From positions 4,201,489 through 4,265,488 of the forward strand of contig OY282375.1 of NCBI GenBank assembly GCA_958295825.1: 64,000 nucleotides of DNA, read 5' to 3'. The position numbers were made by a program, and so were the translations under genes. The DNA comes from an uncultured Candidatus Entotheonella sp. (GTDB lineage Bacteria; Tectomicrobia; Entotheonellia; Entotheonellales; Entotheonellaceae). The notes beneath the pieces were generated by a model. The model was not told the origin of the DNA and made no database searches. It saw only the letters and a program-made list of their open reading frames with translations. The stretch's first letter is position 1. Each line of letters opens with the position of its first letter. Shown here one piece after another: positions 36,249-46,497 of the stretch.

Positions 36249-36686
36249 ATGAAGACGCAACGGCACTCACCCCTAGCCGGGACGATTGGGCGTGTTATTG
36301 CCGCCACGTTTACCGCTCTCGTCGTTGCGGTCAGCGTGGCGGCCGGCGAGGATTCGGAAGAAGCGGGAACCGTGACGGCAAGCCATTCGGAACCGCCTCA
36401 CCTCGGTGTCCTCGTGGCGGGTGACGGTGCGGTAGAGACCTATGCCTATTGCATCGCCTGTCATTCCGAACGCCTTGTTGCCCAGCAGGGCCTGAACCGG
36501 CAAGGTTGGGAGGAGGTCATTGAGCTTATGGTGGATGAGCACGGGATGGCCCCAATTGCAGGTCCCACCCTCGACCGGATGCTTGGCTATCTTTCGACTC
36601 ATTACGGTCCCGACCGCCCGAACTTTCCGCTGCCATCGGCGAGCCGGATAGAGGGTGGGATTGGACATGACATGAACGCCGACTGA
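36249..36686 (+). CDS. sorB: Cytochrome c subunit of the sulfite dehydrogenase (SorB-like)
   Basis: The 145-residue precursor has a signal peptide (GTIGRVIAATFTALVVAVSV) and one haem c site CIACH at 68-72. The C-terminal half (LNRQGWEEVIELMVDEHGMA, then LDRMLGYLSTHYGPDRPNFP) has the helix and Met-containing region of small class I cytochromes found as SorB. It follows sorA by 17 bp, and a GTG at 36228 overlapping the sorA stop is an alternative start. It should accept electrons from SorA. Confidence 0.82.
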   Translation: MKTQRHSPLAGTIGRVIAATFTALVVAVSVAAGEDSEEAGTVTASHSEPPHLGVLVAGDGAVETYAYCIACHSERLVAQQGLNRQGWEEVIELMVDEHGMAPIAGPTLDRMLGYLSTHYGPDRPNFPLPSASRIEGGIGHDMNAD

Positions 36687-36701
36687 GAAAGGATCCGATA
36701 C

Positions 36702-37091
36702 GTGGAAGCGCGCCGCCGTCGAGAATATTGCTGGATCTGCCGACGAGGAACCGTTCACATCTTCACCCACACCTTGCAAGAAGACGTCGCCACCGGTGAG
36801 TACGCCCTGTGCGAATTGTGCCAACCTCTCGCCCCTATCGCCTGCCATTTCCAGGGGCGCTTCTGGCGCCTCCTCGGCTGTCCGCCGGGTTACTGGACGT
36901 TTATCGGTTGTTTCTCCGCCGCTTGGAAACAGTGTTACCTCAGCGACCGTTATGACTCTTCCGCCGACGCCGATCAGCAGGAAATCATCCGCCGATTCGA
37001 CGCGCTCGAACTCGACATCGAGGAGCTGAAACAAGGCACCAAAAGTCAGGAACGCGAATGGCCCTATTGGACCCACGACTTTCCCGAATAA
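36702..37091 (+). CDS. Small protein with two CxxC pairs, unknown function
   Basis: The 129-residue protein starts at GTG 36702 after AGAAAGGATC. It has EYCWICRRGTV and YALCELCQPL, two CxxC pairs about 27 residues apart that could hold zinc or iron, then a Trp- and Cys-containing segment (GCPPGYWTFIGCFSAAWKQC) and an acidic helical tail. There is no signal peptide. It lies 15 bp behind the cytochrome gene and may be cotranscribed with sorAB, for instance as a maturation or regulatory factor, but nothing in the sequence proves this. Confidence 0.6.
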   Translation: MEARRRREYCWICRRGTVHIFTHTLQEDVATGEYALCELCQPLAPIACHFQGRFWRLLGCPPGYWTFIGCFSAAWKQCYLSDRYDSSADADQQEIIRRFDALELDIEELKQGTKSQEREWPYWTHDFPE

Positions 37092-37097
37092 TCTGCC

Positions 37098-37994
37098 CTA
37101 TGGCAGGAATGAGCTGAGGACCAGCGCAGCGGACAGGAGGAGGCCGAAACGCAAGTGGAGTTGGGCGGTGCCGCGCAGAGTCTGGTGCAGGTCGGGGCGT
37201 TCCGTGCTCCGCCAGACCCCGCGAGCAACGGCAACGGCTTGGGGTAGGATAAGAAGTGGGGCGAGCCAGGGCCAGGAGCCGAGTCGGGTGAATACCAGCA
37301 CGGCGATGCTGGCGAAGGCGATCAGGAGCAGGGCGCAATAAAGCAGGGCAACAGGCTGCCGGCCCCACAGATGCACGAGGGTCGTCTTGCCGCTGAGGCG
37401 GTCTTCGTTGGCGTCGCGGAGGTTGTTGGCGATGAGAATAGCGGTCACCAGACAGGCGACCGGCAGGGACAGCCAGACGGCAGGCCAAGCCAGGGTTTGG
37501 GTCTGGACGTAAAAACTGCCGAGAACCATGACCGGCCCCATGAAGACGAAGACCAAGGGTTCTCCCAAGGCGACGTTGCCCAAGGGAAGGGGGCCGGCGC
37601 TGTAGCAGTAGGCAACGCCGACGCTGGCCAGACACACGACGGCCAGCGGCCAGCCGGTTTGGGTCACGAGATACACGCCAATCAGCGCCGCGAGGCCGAA
37701 GCAGGTCAGCGCGCCCCGCAGAACGGCGGCGGGCGTCAGCAGGCCACGGGCGATCACCTTGTACGGCGCTTGCACCTTATGTTGGGCGGTGTCGGCGTCG
37801 TGGTCGGCGTATTCGTCGGTGAGGTTGGTGCCGCACTGCACGAGAACCGATCCGATCAGCACCAGGATGAATAGAAAAGGGTGGAAAATACCGGACTGGG
37901 CGGCCAATAGGCTGCCGACCAGCACCGGAACCACCGCGGCGCTGAGGGTGAAGGGCCGGATAGCTTGAAACCAAACATACATCGATTCCCGCAT
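37098..37994 (-). CDS. menA: 1,4-dihydroxy-2-naphthoate prenyltransferase
   Basis: The 298-residue UbiA-superfamily membrane protein attaches the polyprenyl tail in menaquinone synthesis. The aspartate-rich prenyl-diphosphate site is NLTDEYADHDADT, and the second is NNLRDANEDRLSGKTTL. Eight or nine hydrophobic segments are visible. The second motif and the adjacent menB mark it as MenA rather than UbiA. The start at 37994 has GCAGGGA upstream. Confidence 0.9.
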   Translation of the reverse strand: MRESMYVWFQAIRPFTLSAAVVPVLVGSLLAAQSGIFHPFLFILVLIGSVLVQCGTNLTDEYADHDADTAQHKVQAPYKVIARGLLTPAAVLRGALTCFGLAALIGVYLVTQTGWPLAVVCLASVGVAYCYSAGPLPLGNVALGEPLVFVFMGPVMVLGSFYVQTQTLAWPAVWLSLPVACLVTAILIANNLRDANEDRLSGKTTLVHLWGRQPVALLYCALLLIAFASIAVLVFTRLGSWPWLAPLLILPQAVAVARGVWRSTERPDLHQTLRGTAQLHLRFGLLLSAALVLSSFLP

Positions 37995-38010
37995 ACGTGT
38001 TCCCTGCTGC

Positions 38011-38808
38011 CTACCAAGGGGTTCGACGATATTTTGCAAAATCCGGTTGGCGTTTTTCGAGGAACGACGCGCGTCCCTCGGTGGCCTCGTCGCTCGTGTA
38101 GAAGAGGCTGGTGGCGCCGTGTGCTAGGGCTTGCAAGCCATAGCCGTGGTCGGTGTCGGCGTTGAAGCCGGCCTTCATGAAGCGGATCGCCGTCGGGCTC
38201 TTCGCCAGAATTTTGCGGCACCAGAGAGCCGTCTCTCCATCCAACTGTTCGCGCGGCACGACCTTGTTGACCAATCCCATGTCCCGCGCCTCCTCGGCGC
38301 TGTATTGGTCGCACAGGTACCAGATTTCGCGGGCCTTCTTCTCGCCCACGATGCGCGCCAGGTACATGGCGCCGAAACCCGCGTCGAAACTGCCCACCTT
38401 CGGCCCCGTCTGGCCGAAAATGGCGCGGTCCGAGGCGATGGTAAGGTCGCAAATGACGTGCAGGACGTGCCCGCCGCCGATTGCATAGCCGTCCACCTTG
38501 GCGATGACCGGCTTGGGAATTTCGCGGATCGTGCGGTGCAGGTTGCGGACTTGCAGGCGCGGCGTTCCCGACTCGTCGTTATAGCCGCCCTGGCCGCGGA
38601 TTTTCTGGTCGCCGCCGGTGCAGAAATTGCCCTCCTCGCCGGTCAGCACCACCACGCCGATGCCGTCGTCGTACCAAGCGTCGTGAAACGCCTCCAGCAT
38701 TTCGTCGATCGTGCGCGGGCGGAATGCGTTAAGAACCCATGGGCGGTTCATGCTCACGGTGGCTACGCCATCTTCTTTTGTGTAGATGATATCTTCGAAT
38801 CCTGGCAT
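38011..38808 (-). CDS. menB: 1,4-dihydroxy-2-naphthoyl-CoA synthase
   Basis: The 265-residue crotonase-family enzyme closes the second ring of the naphthoquinone head group from succinylbenzoyl-CoA. Conserved parts are [51 protein letters not shown] and [20 protein letters not shown]. These distinguish MenB from ordinary enoyl-CoA hydratases. It lies directly upstream of menA (16 bp) and downstream of the quinone methyltransferase gene. Confidence 0.94.
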   Translation of the reverse strand: MPGFEDIIYTKEDGVATVSMNRPWVLNAFRPRTIDEMLEAFHDAWYDDGIGVVVLTGEEGNFCTGGDQKIRGQGGYNDESGTPRLQVRNLHRTIREIPKPVIAKVDGYAIGGGHVLHVICDLTIASDRAIFGQTGPKVGSFDAGFGAMYLARIVGEKKAREIWYLCDQYSAEEARDMGLVNKVVPREQLDGETALWCRKILAKSPTAIRFMKAGFNADTDHGYGLQALAHGATSLFYTSDEATEGRASFLEKRQPDFAKYRRTPW

Positions 38809-38843
38809 GTCCTACCTCATGTTCATGTGTGTGTTGACGGTGA

Positions 38844-39536
38844 TCAATCGCCTCTGTCCGGTCGGACGGCGCGGTAGATATACACCACGCCGCCCGTAAG
38901 AGGTCGGGCCTGAATATCGGTGAAATTCTGCTCCCGCATGGCCTGCATGAAGCGGACGCCGGCGGGAAAGACCGCCGCCGTGCGGGGCAGATAAGCATAG
39001 GCTTCCGAGTGCCCCGACAGCCAGCCGCCAAGGCGTGGCAGCAGATAGCGTGAATAGAAGCGATACAGGGGCCCGAAAACGGCGCCCTGCGGCTGACCGA
39101 ATTCCAGCACCACGGCCACCCCGCCGGGACGCAGCACGCGGTACATCTCCCCCAGGGCCGTGGCCAGACACCCGACGTTGCGCAGGCCGAAAGCGACGCT
39201 CACCGCATCGAAGGAAGCGTCGCGGAAGGGCAGGCGCTGCGCGTCGGCAAGGGCAAAGGCGATGGGCGCCCGGTGTCGGGCGGCCTTGCACCGGCCCCGT
39301 GCCAGCATGGCGTCGCAAAAGTCGGTGGCAACGACCCGCCCATCCCGCCCGGCAAAGGCCAGCGCGAGGTCTGCGGTGCCGCTGCACAGGTCCAGGATGG
39401 TCGCGCTGCGCCGCAAGCCGCTCGCCGTCACCGTCCGGCGCCGCCAGTAATGATGCAGCCCCAGGCTCAACACGCTGTTGAGCCGGTCGTATCGCCCGGC
39501 GATGGCGGCGAACATGTCCTTTACGGTCTCTCCCAT
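38844..39536 (-). CDS. ubiE: Demethylmenaquinone C-methyltransferase
   Basis: The 230-residue AdoMet enzyme performs the last C-methylation of menaquinone (MenG/UbiE family). It contains MFAAIAGRYDRLNSVLSLGL, ILDLCSGTADLALAFAGRDG, VAFGLRNVGCLATALGEMYR and VLRPGGVAVVLEFGQPQGAV. The start at 39536 has a perfect AGGAGG five bases upstream. It is the first gene of a ubiE-menB-menA transcription unit. The earlier menaquinone genes (menF, D, C, E) are not in the window. Confidence 0.92.
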   Translation of the reverse strand: MGETVKDMFAAIAGRYDRLNSVLSLGLHHYWRRRTVTASGLRRSATILDLCSGTADLALAFAGRDGRVVATDFCDAMLARGRCKAARHRAPIAFALADAQRLPFRDASFDAVSVAFGLRNVGCLATALGEMYRVLRPGGVAVVLEFGQPQGAVFGPLYRFYSRYLLPRLGGWLSGHSEAYAYLPRTAAVFPAGVRFMQAMREQNFTDIQARPLTGGVVYIYRAVRPDRGD

Positions 39537-39770
39537 ACGCCTCCTGCGCTTGCGGACGGGGCGCAATCCCAATGTCCCGATGCTTGCGACAACGGATATT
39601 ATTCAGTATATGGAACGGGTCGGCAATCACCTTGCAGAACCACAGTTGTGGAACCACAGGATATCTGGCAGTTTTGCCAGCATTCCTGTGTTTTTGGTTT
39701 GTGCCAGAATTCCTGTGTAACATGGCAAGGGCTTTCGTCTCGCTCGGTGAATGACGAAAGCCCGCCATGT

Positions 39771-40315
39771 TAGGCTCAGGACTCATAATCAGAAGATAAC
39801 CGTGGCGGCAAGACAGATGGCGCTGTAGGGCGATGCGGCGCCAATCTTTGAGTCTGCCGAACAGGCGCTCGATGAGATGGCGTCTTGTACAACTCGGTGT
39901 CGTAGATGATGGGCTCTTTGCGCCTGGCGCAACCTTGGAATACACGACGCCATGTTGCGCTTGGCAAGCGCCTGACGCAACCGCTTGCTGTCATAACCCT
40001 CGCCGGCAATCAGCACGTCGGCCTCCGGCAATGCGGGCTGCGCCATGTCCGCCCCGCGATAGTCGCTGACCTGACCCGCAGTCAACACCATGACAACAGG
40101 CTATGCCGTTGCAGACCGCGTGACGTTTCGAGTTGAGTGCGCCTCGGCTGCGTCCGATGTCGCACGAAAAGTCCCCTTTATGAGCAGGCTGGCGGCGGCG
40201 CTTTCGGAAGCCAAGGTCTGAAAGATATGGTTAAGACCCGGGCCTTGCTCCAACGTACGAAGCGGTTGCAGAAGGTCTTGGGAGGACCGTAGCAGGCGGG
40301 GGCGTCCGCATCACC
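39771..40315 (-). pseudogene. Degraded IS5-family element (copy A)
   Basis: The plus-strand left edge GGCTCAGGACTCATAA (39773-39788) is the 3' terminus also seen at copy B. On the minus strand scattered frames give PPACYGPPKTFCNRFVRWSK, VLTAGQVSDYRGAD, ALPEADVLIAGEGYDSKRLR and a disrupted tail, all matching copy C at 46955-47701. Several frameshifts and stops interrupt it, making it the oldest of the three copies. It lies between the ubiE promoter region and the DUF4105 gene. Confidence 0.75.
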
Positions 40316-40503
40316 TCAGCCGGCTTTGCACAAAAAGTCGGTCGCTGACCGACTGGAAGCAAGGTATTCAGGTGGGCTGGAATTTTTACATTTTTGTCGT
40401 GCTGCAGGTTGAACGCGGACTTGCTTGGTGAGGGTCAAAAGCGGTTTTAGCACAATGCAAAATGCGGGAATTATGACAGTCGGTCCATCTTGAGGAGGAT
40501 AGT

Positions 40504-42416
40504 TTACCAGTTTAGACTCAGACTAAGAACCACGCGAGTCGCCCGTTCGCTGCTCAATTCGGCGTGCAAGGCGATGTGTGTTGTCAGTGGAACCTCCAAT
40601 TTTCCTCCCCACGCGGCCTGGAATTGGCCACGGTAGCCGGCCGACTCGGCGCCCACGTAAGCCCATGCACGAAGACCTGCCCAATGCGCGGTCAGGCCTA
40701 GGTGCGGGCGCAATCGCGCATGGGGGGACAGCGCGTGAATTGCCAAGTCTGCCATGGCATATCCGACAATCGCTGGATGCCACGATTTGGCGTAACCGAC
40801 GCCAAAGCTCGCCGTGCTATCGTAGACAGGCTTTCCCTCGGTCTCGCCCCGAACAATGCCGACGTGCAACTGCCAGGACAACGGATTTTCGCCGACGAGT
40901 CGAACGGGTAACGTGTTAAGGCTGGAAATACGAATGAGGTCCAGTTGATCGAGAAAAATCCGGCGTCGGTCTTCGAGGAGTCCCACTGCAACGTCCAAGA
41001 GCACCAGTTCGCCACCTTCCATGCTGCGGCCCACGCGTTCCAATTGAAAGGCGACCACGTCAGGCGGAGAAAGGGAGCCTCATCTGCAGTGCCGACGGCC
41101 GCGCTGACTCCCAGCGCCATAGGGTGTGATCCGTCAGCGGGGGAAGGCAGGACCGATATGTCGGGAGTGAGCCTCGGCTGCGTCGGCAATTGCAAGCGGG
41201 TCAGCAATGCCTCTCTTTTGAGGTGCTGGAGTGCCGATTCGTCCGTTGTCTTGCGGGACATGAGTCGGTATTTGTGAAAGGCAAGCAGACTGTCCAAGAC
41301 AACGATCTTGCGCTCGTTACTGAGCCCCTTCAAGCGGGTGTCGAGAGAGGACGGCCCGTCTCGAAGAATGGCATTCATTGCCCTGACTTCCTGCTTTGTC
41401 AGTAGTTGCATCCAGTGCATCAGCGTACGCTTGCTGGAAGGAATGAACCGGACGGCCGCCACGAGATTGCCCTTCCCTGAGCGTTGCCTCGCCGCGTCGA
41501 TTGCGTTTAGCCGATGAAACAATTGAACGGGCAGGTACCACAATCGCGCTCGTTCAATGATCAGGTCGTCTACCGCGAGGTCCACCAATTCTGCCAAGCG
41601 AAGCGCGCAGTTTCTGGTAAGGAAATAGTAGACGAATTTCCTGCCGATGATTTCCCAGATATGCAGAATCAGCAGAGTGCGTTGATGGTCCGACAGGGCG
41701 AGTCTATAGTCCCATATATCCCGAAACTCCGTGTGAGAATAGACGATGTCCTGGGTGTAGAAATACCGGTCGGAGAAGCCGGCCTCATAGCCGCCGAGGA
41801 GTCCCCGTACAACATAGCGGAGTGCGTTTTCGTTCTCGGGAATCAAGGCGCCGTAATTGAGGGTGAGATCGAACAGGCCGTAATCATCGTCAGCTGAATC
41901 GGTATTGAGCTTGAGCAGCGCGTGTCCGAACGTGGAGGCGGGGTTACCCAGATAACCGCTGACAAGAAGCAGGCTGACGGATTTAACGCGGTCAAGAAGC
42001 GCCCAGTTTGACAAGTGCTGACAGTGAGGTTCGTTCAGCAAGTAGCCCGGCAGGGATAGTTGACGGGAAAGCCAATAGTACCGAGCCGGAAATCGGCACC
42101 GAGGATGTGCATCGGTGTCTTGCAGCCAAGGGAGGAAATATGCCTCAAGCGTGGCGCGCAATTCGGCTTGCGGATCGCTTCTGCCATCAGGCGACAGGAA
42201 GAAGTCGTCGGTTAAGACAACGCTTTGGGGCAGGCGCCTCTCATGATGCAACAGCTTGAGACAAGTGGGATGGTGGGTCAGATCAAGACGAGCCGCAACC
42301 TGCAGTGCTTCCGTCAACGGGGAAGCTTGCGCAGGGAGTGCACACGGGAGGTGCACAAGACAAAACAACAGTGAGCCCGTTGCATAACCCCACAAGCTCA
42401 CTGCTGATGGATGCAC
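40504..42416 (-). pseudogene. DUF4105-domain envelope protein, frameshifted
   Basis: A signal peptide (SLWGYATGSLLFCLVHLPCA) precedes the DUF4105 core: SGYLGNPASTFGHALLKLNT with the family histidine, and FVYYFLTRNCALRLAELVDL with the conserved cysteine. The open frame continues out of register after APFLRLTWSPF. The correct sequence resumes in another frame near 41040 (LERVGRSMEGGELVLLDVAV) and ends at 40504 with barrel-like strands and a terminal Trp (VVLSLSLNW). One base change near 41030-41055 would restore about 640 residues. It is either a recent mutation or a sequencing error. The role in this family is unclear; lipid or peptidoglycan processing has been suggested by its fold. Confidence 0.75.
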
Positions 42417-42430
42417 TGTAAAAGGAAAGA

Positions 42431-43114
42431 TTAGGTTCAGGACTCATAACCAGAAACTAACCGTGGCAGCTATGCAGATGGCACTGAAGAACGTATGCGC
42501 ACAGCGGTCGTAACGAGTGGCGATGCGGCACCAATCCTTCAGCCTGCCAAACAGGCGTTCGATGAGGTTACGGCTCTTGTACAACTCGGTGCCGTAGACG
42601 ATGGGCTCTTTGCGCTTGGCGCGGCCCGGAATGCAGGACTTGATGCCACGTTCGGCAAGGGCCTCGCGCAACCTGTCGCTGTCATAACCCTTGTCGGCTA
42701 TCAGGACAGCGGCTTTCGGTAGGGCGTCAAGTACCGTATCAGCCCTGCGGTAGTCGCTGACCTGCCCCGCCGTCAACCGCAGCACGACGGGCTTGCCATC
42801 GCCGTCGCAGACGGCGTGGAGCTTCGAGTTCAGCCCGCCCCGGGTGCGTCCGATGCAGCGCGAAAGCCCCCCTTTTTCAGCAAGCTGGCTTTTGTGCAAA
42901 GCCACCTCAGCCCGTTTCGGATGGCGTGGATGATGCCGCTGATGACTTTTCGGTCATTAGAGGCGCGGGACGCCCCGGACCTTGTTGGGAAAAGGGGTTT
43001 GAGTCGGTCCAATTGCGCCTCGGCGAGCCAAGCGTGGTGTTCGCATATGGATGAACCTTTCATGGCGTCAGAGCTTGAATCCCATCTGATACCCAACTAT
43101 ATCCTTTGATGCAA
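42431..43114 (-). mobile_element. IS5-family element with internal deletion (copy B)
   Basis: The 3' terminus GGTTCAGGACTCATAA lies at 42433-42448. The 5' end is eroded but alignable with copy C (ATAGTTGGGTATCA against ATAAAAGGGTATCA). The transposase N-terminus (LDRLKPLFPTRSGASRASND, RKVISGIIHAIRNGLRW) joins directly to SLLKKGG and then, in another frame (42444-42905), to CIGRTRGGLNSKLHAVCDGD, VLIADKGYDSDRLREALAER and NLIERLFGRLKDWCRIATRY. About 50 residues between GLRW and SLLK are missing. It can no longer transpose by itself. Confidence 0.82.
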
Positions 43115-43221
43115 TGGGTCTGTTACACGCATTAACTTGACCAAATTCTTACAAAGCGAGCTAAGGCACCGAGGCCAACCAATTACATCAGGGCCAGCCA
43201 CGGCACGAAAGGAGACGGCGC

Positions 43222-45180
43222 TTGGGGATAGCAGCGGACATCGTCATCATCGTCGTCACCGCCTTGCTGGGCGGGCTGGCGGCGCAGCGGGTCAAGCAGC
43301 CGCTGGTGCTGGGCTACATCCTCGCCGGCGTGGTCGTCGGGCCGTATGGCTTTGCGGCGGTCTCCGACATGCACGAGATCGAGTTGCTGGCCGAAATCGG
43401 CGTAGCGCTCCTGTTGTTCGCCCTTGGACTGGAATTCTCATTCCGGGATTTGCGTCCGGTGCGCGGCATTGCCCTGGTCGGCACGCCCATCCAGATCGTC
43501 ATCACCATCGCGTATGGTTTTGCGCTCGGAACCTGGCTGGGTTGGGAATGGCGGCCGGCGCTTTGGTTCGGCGCCCTGATCTCGTTGTCGAGCACCATGG
43601 TGGTGCTGAGAACCCTGATGAGCCAGGGCAGGATGGGCACGCTGTCCAGCCGGGTGATGGTCGGCGTGCTGATCGTGCAGGACCTCGCGGTGGTGCCGCT
43701 GATGATCATCCTGCCACAGTTGCACGACCCGCAGACCGGCCTGGCCCTGCTCGGGCTCGCGGCGCTAAAGGCGGCCCTCTTCCTGGGGCTGACGATCGGC
43801 GTCGGCATCCGCCTACTGCCCCGCCTGATGGTGTACATCGCCAGTTGGAATTCGCGCGAGCTCTTCCTGCTGTCCATCACCGCCATCGGCTTGGGGATCG
43901 GCTATGCCACGCACCTGGTCGGGCTGTCCTTCGCCTTGGGCGCCTTCGTGGCGGGGATGGTGCTGAGCGAATCGGACTACGGCCATCAAGCCCTCAGCGA
44001 CATCCTCCCCCTGCGCGACCTCTTCGGGCTGCTGTTCTTCGCCTCCGTCGGCATGCTCTTCGACCCGGCGTTCCTGTTCGCCCACCTGCGGGAGGTGGGG
44101 CTCCTGGTGCCCCTCATCATGATGGGCAAGATGCTGGTATTTGGTACCTTGCCTCGCTTTTTCGGGTATCGGAACGTCGTTCCCCTGGCTGTTGCCCTGA
44201 CCCTGTTTCAGGTCGGCGAGTTTTCGTTCGTGCTGGCTCGAGTGGGCCTCAAGGCGGGGGCGATCGGCGCCGAGTTGTACGCGTTGGTGCTGACCACCGC
44301 CATCGCGACGATCGTCCTGACGCCCGTTCTGTCAGGCTTCACGGCGCCGCTGTACGCCCTGCGCAGGCGGTGGTTCCGGTTTGAGGCACTGCAGTCCGTC
44401 AACCTGCCCGAGCGGGGCTTGCGGGACCACGTGGTAATTGCAGGCGGCGGGCGGGTGGGCCAGTGTGTAGCACAGGTGCTGCGGCGCTTCGAGGTGGGGT
44501 TCGTGCTCATCGAGCTCGATGCCCGGCGCGTGGAGCAGGCCAAGGCCGCCGGCTGGCCGATCATTTCCGGCGACGCTAGTCAAGGGGTCGTGCTGGAAGC
44601 CGCCGGCATTGTCGATGCCCGACTGCTCCTGATCACGACGCCCGCCATCGTCACGGCGCAGGGCATCGTGGATCAGGTTCGCCAGTTGAAGCCGGGGCTG
44701 CACATCGTGGCCAGGGCCGAGGGGCTGGAACACATGGACTTGCTGTACGACCGCGGCGTGTACGAGGTCGTGCAGCCGGAGTTTGAAGCCGGGCTGGAGA
44801 TCACTCGCCAGGCGCTGGTCCACCTGGACCTGCCGGCTATTGAAATCCAGAACTTTACGGACGCCATTCACAAGGAACACTACGCCCCGCTGTACCAGCC
44901 GCCCACCGACTCCCGTGTCATCGCCCAGCTGCGCCGCACCCCGCGCCTGTTAGACTTGACGTGGGTCGCCCTGCAGCCGGACAGCCCGCTCATCGGACGA
45001 ACACTGCGGGAGATGGAGATTCGCAGCCAAACGGGCGCCACGGTCGTCGGCGTCATGCGCGCGGGCGAACTGCATGCTAACCCAGACATCGATTTTCGAT
45101 TTGCCAGCGAGGATTTGGCCGCGGTGATCGGGCGGCCCGAACAGTTGGCGGCCTTTCAGGCGTTGGCTGCCGCTTCGTAA
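43222..45180 (+). CDS. KefB-type monovalent cation:proton antiporter with TrkA domains
   Basis: The 652-residue CPA2-family transporter has about twelve membrane segments in residues 1-385 ([55 protein letters not shown]), a TrkA-N nucleotide-binding domain ([20 protein letters not shown]) near 405-530 and a TrkA-C domain at the end. It exchanges K+ or Na+ for H+ under control of a bound nucleotide. The start is TTG 43222, supported by AAAGGAG seven bases upstream and by the N-terminal membrane segment. It closely resembles YbaL/KefB-like proteins, but the ion is not determined. Confidence 0.88.
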   Translation: MGIAADIVIIVVTALLGGLAAQRVKQPLVLGYILAGVVVGPYGFAAVSDMHEIELLAEIGVALLLFALGLEFSFRDLRPVRGIALVGTPIQIVITIAYGFALGTWLGWEWRPALWFGALISLSSTMVVLRTLMSQGRMGTLSSRVMVGVLIVQDLAVVPLMIILPQLHDPQTGLALLGLAALKAALFLGLTIGVGIRLLPRLMVYIASWNSRELFLLSITAIGLGIGYATHLVGLSFALGAFVAGMVLSESDYGHQALSDILPLRDLFGLLFFASVGMLFDPAFLFAHLREVGLLVPLIMMGKMLVFGTLPRFFGYRNVVPLAVALTLFQVGEFSFVLARVGLKAGAIGAELYALVLTTAIATIVLTPVLSGFTAPLYALRRRWFRFEALQSVNLPERGLRDHVVIAGGGRVGQCVAQVLRRFEVGFVLIELDARRVEQAKAAGWPIISGDASQGVVLEAAGIVDARLLLITTPAIVTAQGIVDQVRQLKPGLHIVARAEGLEHMDLLYDRGVYEVVQPEFEAGLEITRQALVHLDLPAIEIQNFTDAIHKEHYAPLYQPPTDSRVIAQLRRTPRLLDLTWVALQPDSPLIGRTLREMEIRSQTGATVVGVMRAGELHANPDIDFRFASEDLAAVIGRPEQLAAFQALAAAS

Positions 45181-45182
45181 AG

Positions 45183-45210
45183 AAGGGGTACGGCGAGCGC
45201 CGCACCCCTT
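45183..45210. terminator. Stem-loop between convergent antiporter and thiolase genes
   Basis: AAGGGGT-A-CGGCG pairs with CGCCG-C-ACCCCTT around an AG loop, a 12-bp stem with one mismatch, three bases after the antiporter stop. There is no T run on either side, so it may stabilise both 3' ends rather than act as a classic terminator. Confidence 0.6.
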
Positions 45211-45234
45211 GTGGAACAGGTGGCAGGATTGGAA

Positions 45235-46497
45235 TTACGCGACGTTTTCCAGCATCAGCGAGACGACCGTGCGGTCGTCGCCACCCATGTTGGCGGTCAG
45301 GCCGGTGTGGATGTCCTTCTGAATCTGATAGTCGCCGCACAGGCCCTTCATCTGACGGTAAACCTCGGCTGCCTGCTTGACACCAGTGGCGCCGACCGGG
45401 TGGCCGAACCCTACCAGGCCACCGCCGGGGTTGACCGGCACGCTGCCTTCCAGGGAGGTATCGCCGGAGCGCAGCAGGTCGATGCCCTTGCCGGGCTCGG
45501 CGAACCCGATGGCCTCGTACATCATCAACTCGGCGATCGTGAAACAGTCGTGGACCTCGGCCATCTGTACGTCCTGCGGCGTGATGCCGCCGTCCTGCAT
45601 GGCCTCGGCGGCGGCTTCGGCGGCGGTGTCGAGGCGCAGCAGATCGTTCACCTGCCCCAGCGGGTTGGTGCAGAAACCGTACGACTTCAGTTGCACACAG
45701 TCCCGCCGCGCCCGGCCCAGCCGCTCTAGGCCCGTTTCGCTGACGATGATCAGCGCCGCGGCGCCGTCGCTCACCTGCGAGCAATCGCTGACCTTGAGGT
45801 GCTCGTGCAACTCCGGGTTCTGCAGGATGTTCGGGTTGGAGTCGCTGGTCGTGGCGGCCTGTTCGAGGGTCATCTTGACGGTGTGCATGTGGGCTAGGGG
45901 GTTGCGGTTGGCGTTGGCGTACGCCTTGACGGAAAAATGCGCCAGATCGCGGTCGGTGAGGCCGTAGGTTTCCTTGTACGCCTTGGCACGGCGGGCGAGC
46001 AGGGCGGGAAAGGTGAAATCGTCGATGGAGCGCTCACTGGCGTAGTGCGCGGCGCGCGCCAAGTAATCGGCGCCCTCGCGGGCCCGCACCGTTGTCTGCA
46101 CTTCGGCGCCGACGACCAGCACGACGTCCAGGCCGGCCTGGATGGCCTCGATGGCGCCCACGATGCCGACGCCGCCGGAAGCGCATGCCGCCTCGACCCG
46201 CGCGCAGCCGACGCCCGCCAGTCGTTCGTCCGCCCGCGCCAGCATGGCGCCGAGGAAGCCCTGATTGGAAAACAGCTCGCCGGCAAAATTGCCGATGTAG
46301 CCACGCTGGATGAGGCTCGGGTCGATGGCATTGTCGCCCAACAACTGGCGGATGACCGTGACAATGTGGTCCTCAAGCGTCGGATTCTCCTTGACGCCGT
46401 AATCCGGGTGCCCCTTGGCGATAAAGTTGGGACTGCCCTTGCCGATGAACGGCGTAACCGCTTGGGCTGCGATGAATGCCGGGCGTACTGGTCGCAT
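45235..46497 (-). CDS. SCP-x-like thiolase (acetyl-CoA acetyltransferase family)
   Basis: The 420-residue protein has the nucleophilic cysteine in EAACASGGVGI (near residue 100), the C-terminal EVHDCFTIAELMMYEAIGFA and NPGGGLVGFGHPVGATGVKQ. Like SCP-x thiolases and archaeal thiolases it lacks the CxG motif of classical thiolases and ends with a histidine-containing HPVGATG. It probably takes part in beta-oxidation or in condensing acyl-CoAs. The start at 46497 follows TCAGGAGAG. No DUF35/OB-fold partner gene is adjacent. Confidence 0.85.
   Translation of the reverse strand: MRPVRPAFIAAQAVTPFIGKGSPNFIAKGHPDYGVKENPTLEDHIVTVIRQLLGDNAIDPSLIQRGYIGNFAGELFSNQGFLGAMLARADERLAGVGCARVEAACASGGVGIVGAIEAIQAGLDVVLVVGAEVQTTVRAREGADYLARAAHYASERSIDDFTFPALLARRAKAYKETYGLTDRDLAHFSVKAYANANRNPLAHMHTVKMTLEQAATTSDSNPNILQNPELHEHLKVSDCSQVSDGAAALIIVSETGLERLGRARRDCVQLKSYGFCTNPLGQVNDLLRLDTAAEAAAEAMQDGGITPQDVQMAEVHDCFTIAELMMYEAIGFAEPGKGIDLLRSGDTSLEGSVPVNPGGGLVGFGHPVGATGVKQAAEVYRQMKGLCGDYQIQKDIHTGLTANMGGDDRTVVSLMLENVA

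Noticed and set aside
40315..40503. AGTCGGTC-GCT-GACCGACT hairpin near 40338 as a regulatory site
   Set aside because: It is a neat 8-bp palindrome but lies at the edge of IS5 debris with no gene pointing away from it; too little to assign a function.
45183..45210. Intrinsic terminator in the strict sense after the antiporter gene
   Set aside because: The stem is strong but there is no T run on either strand, so it is listed only as a stem-loop at the convergent gene ends.
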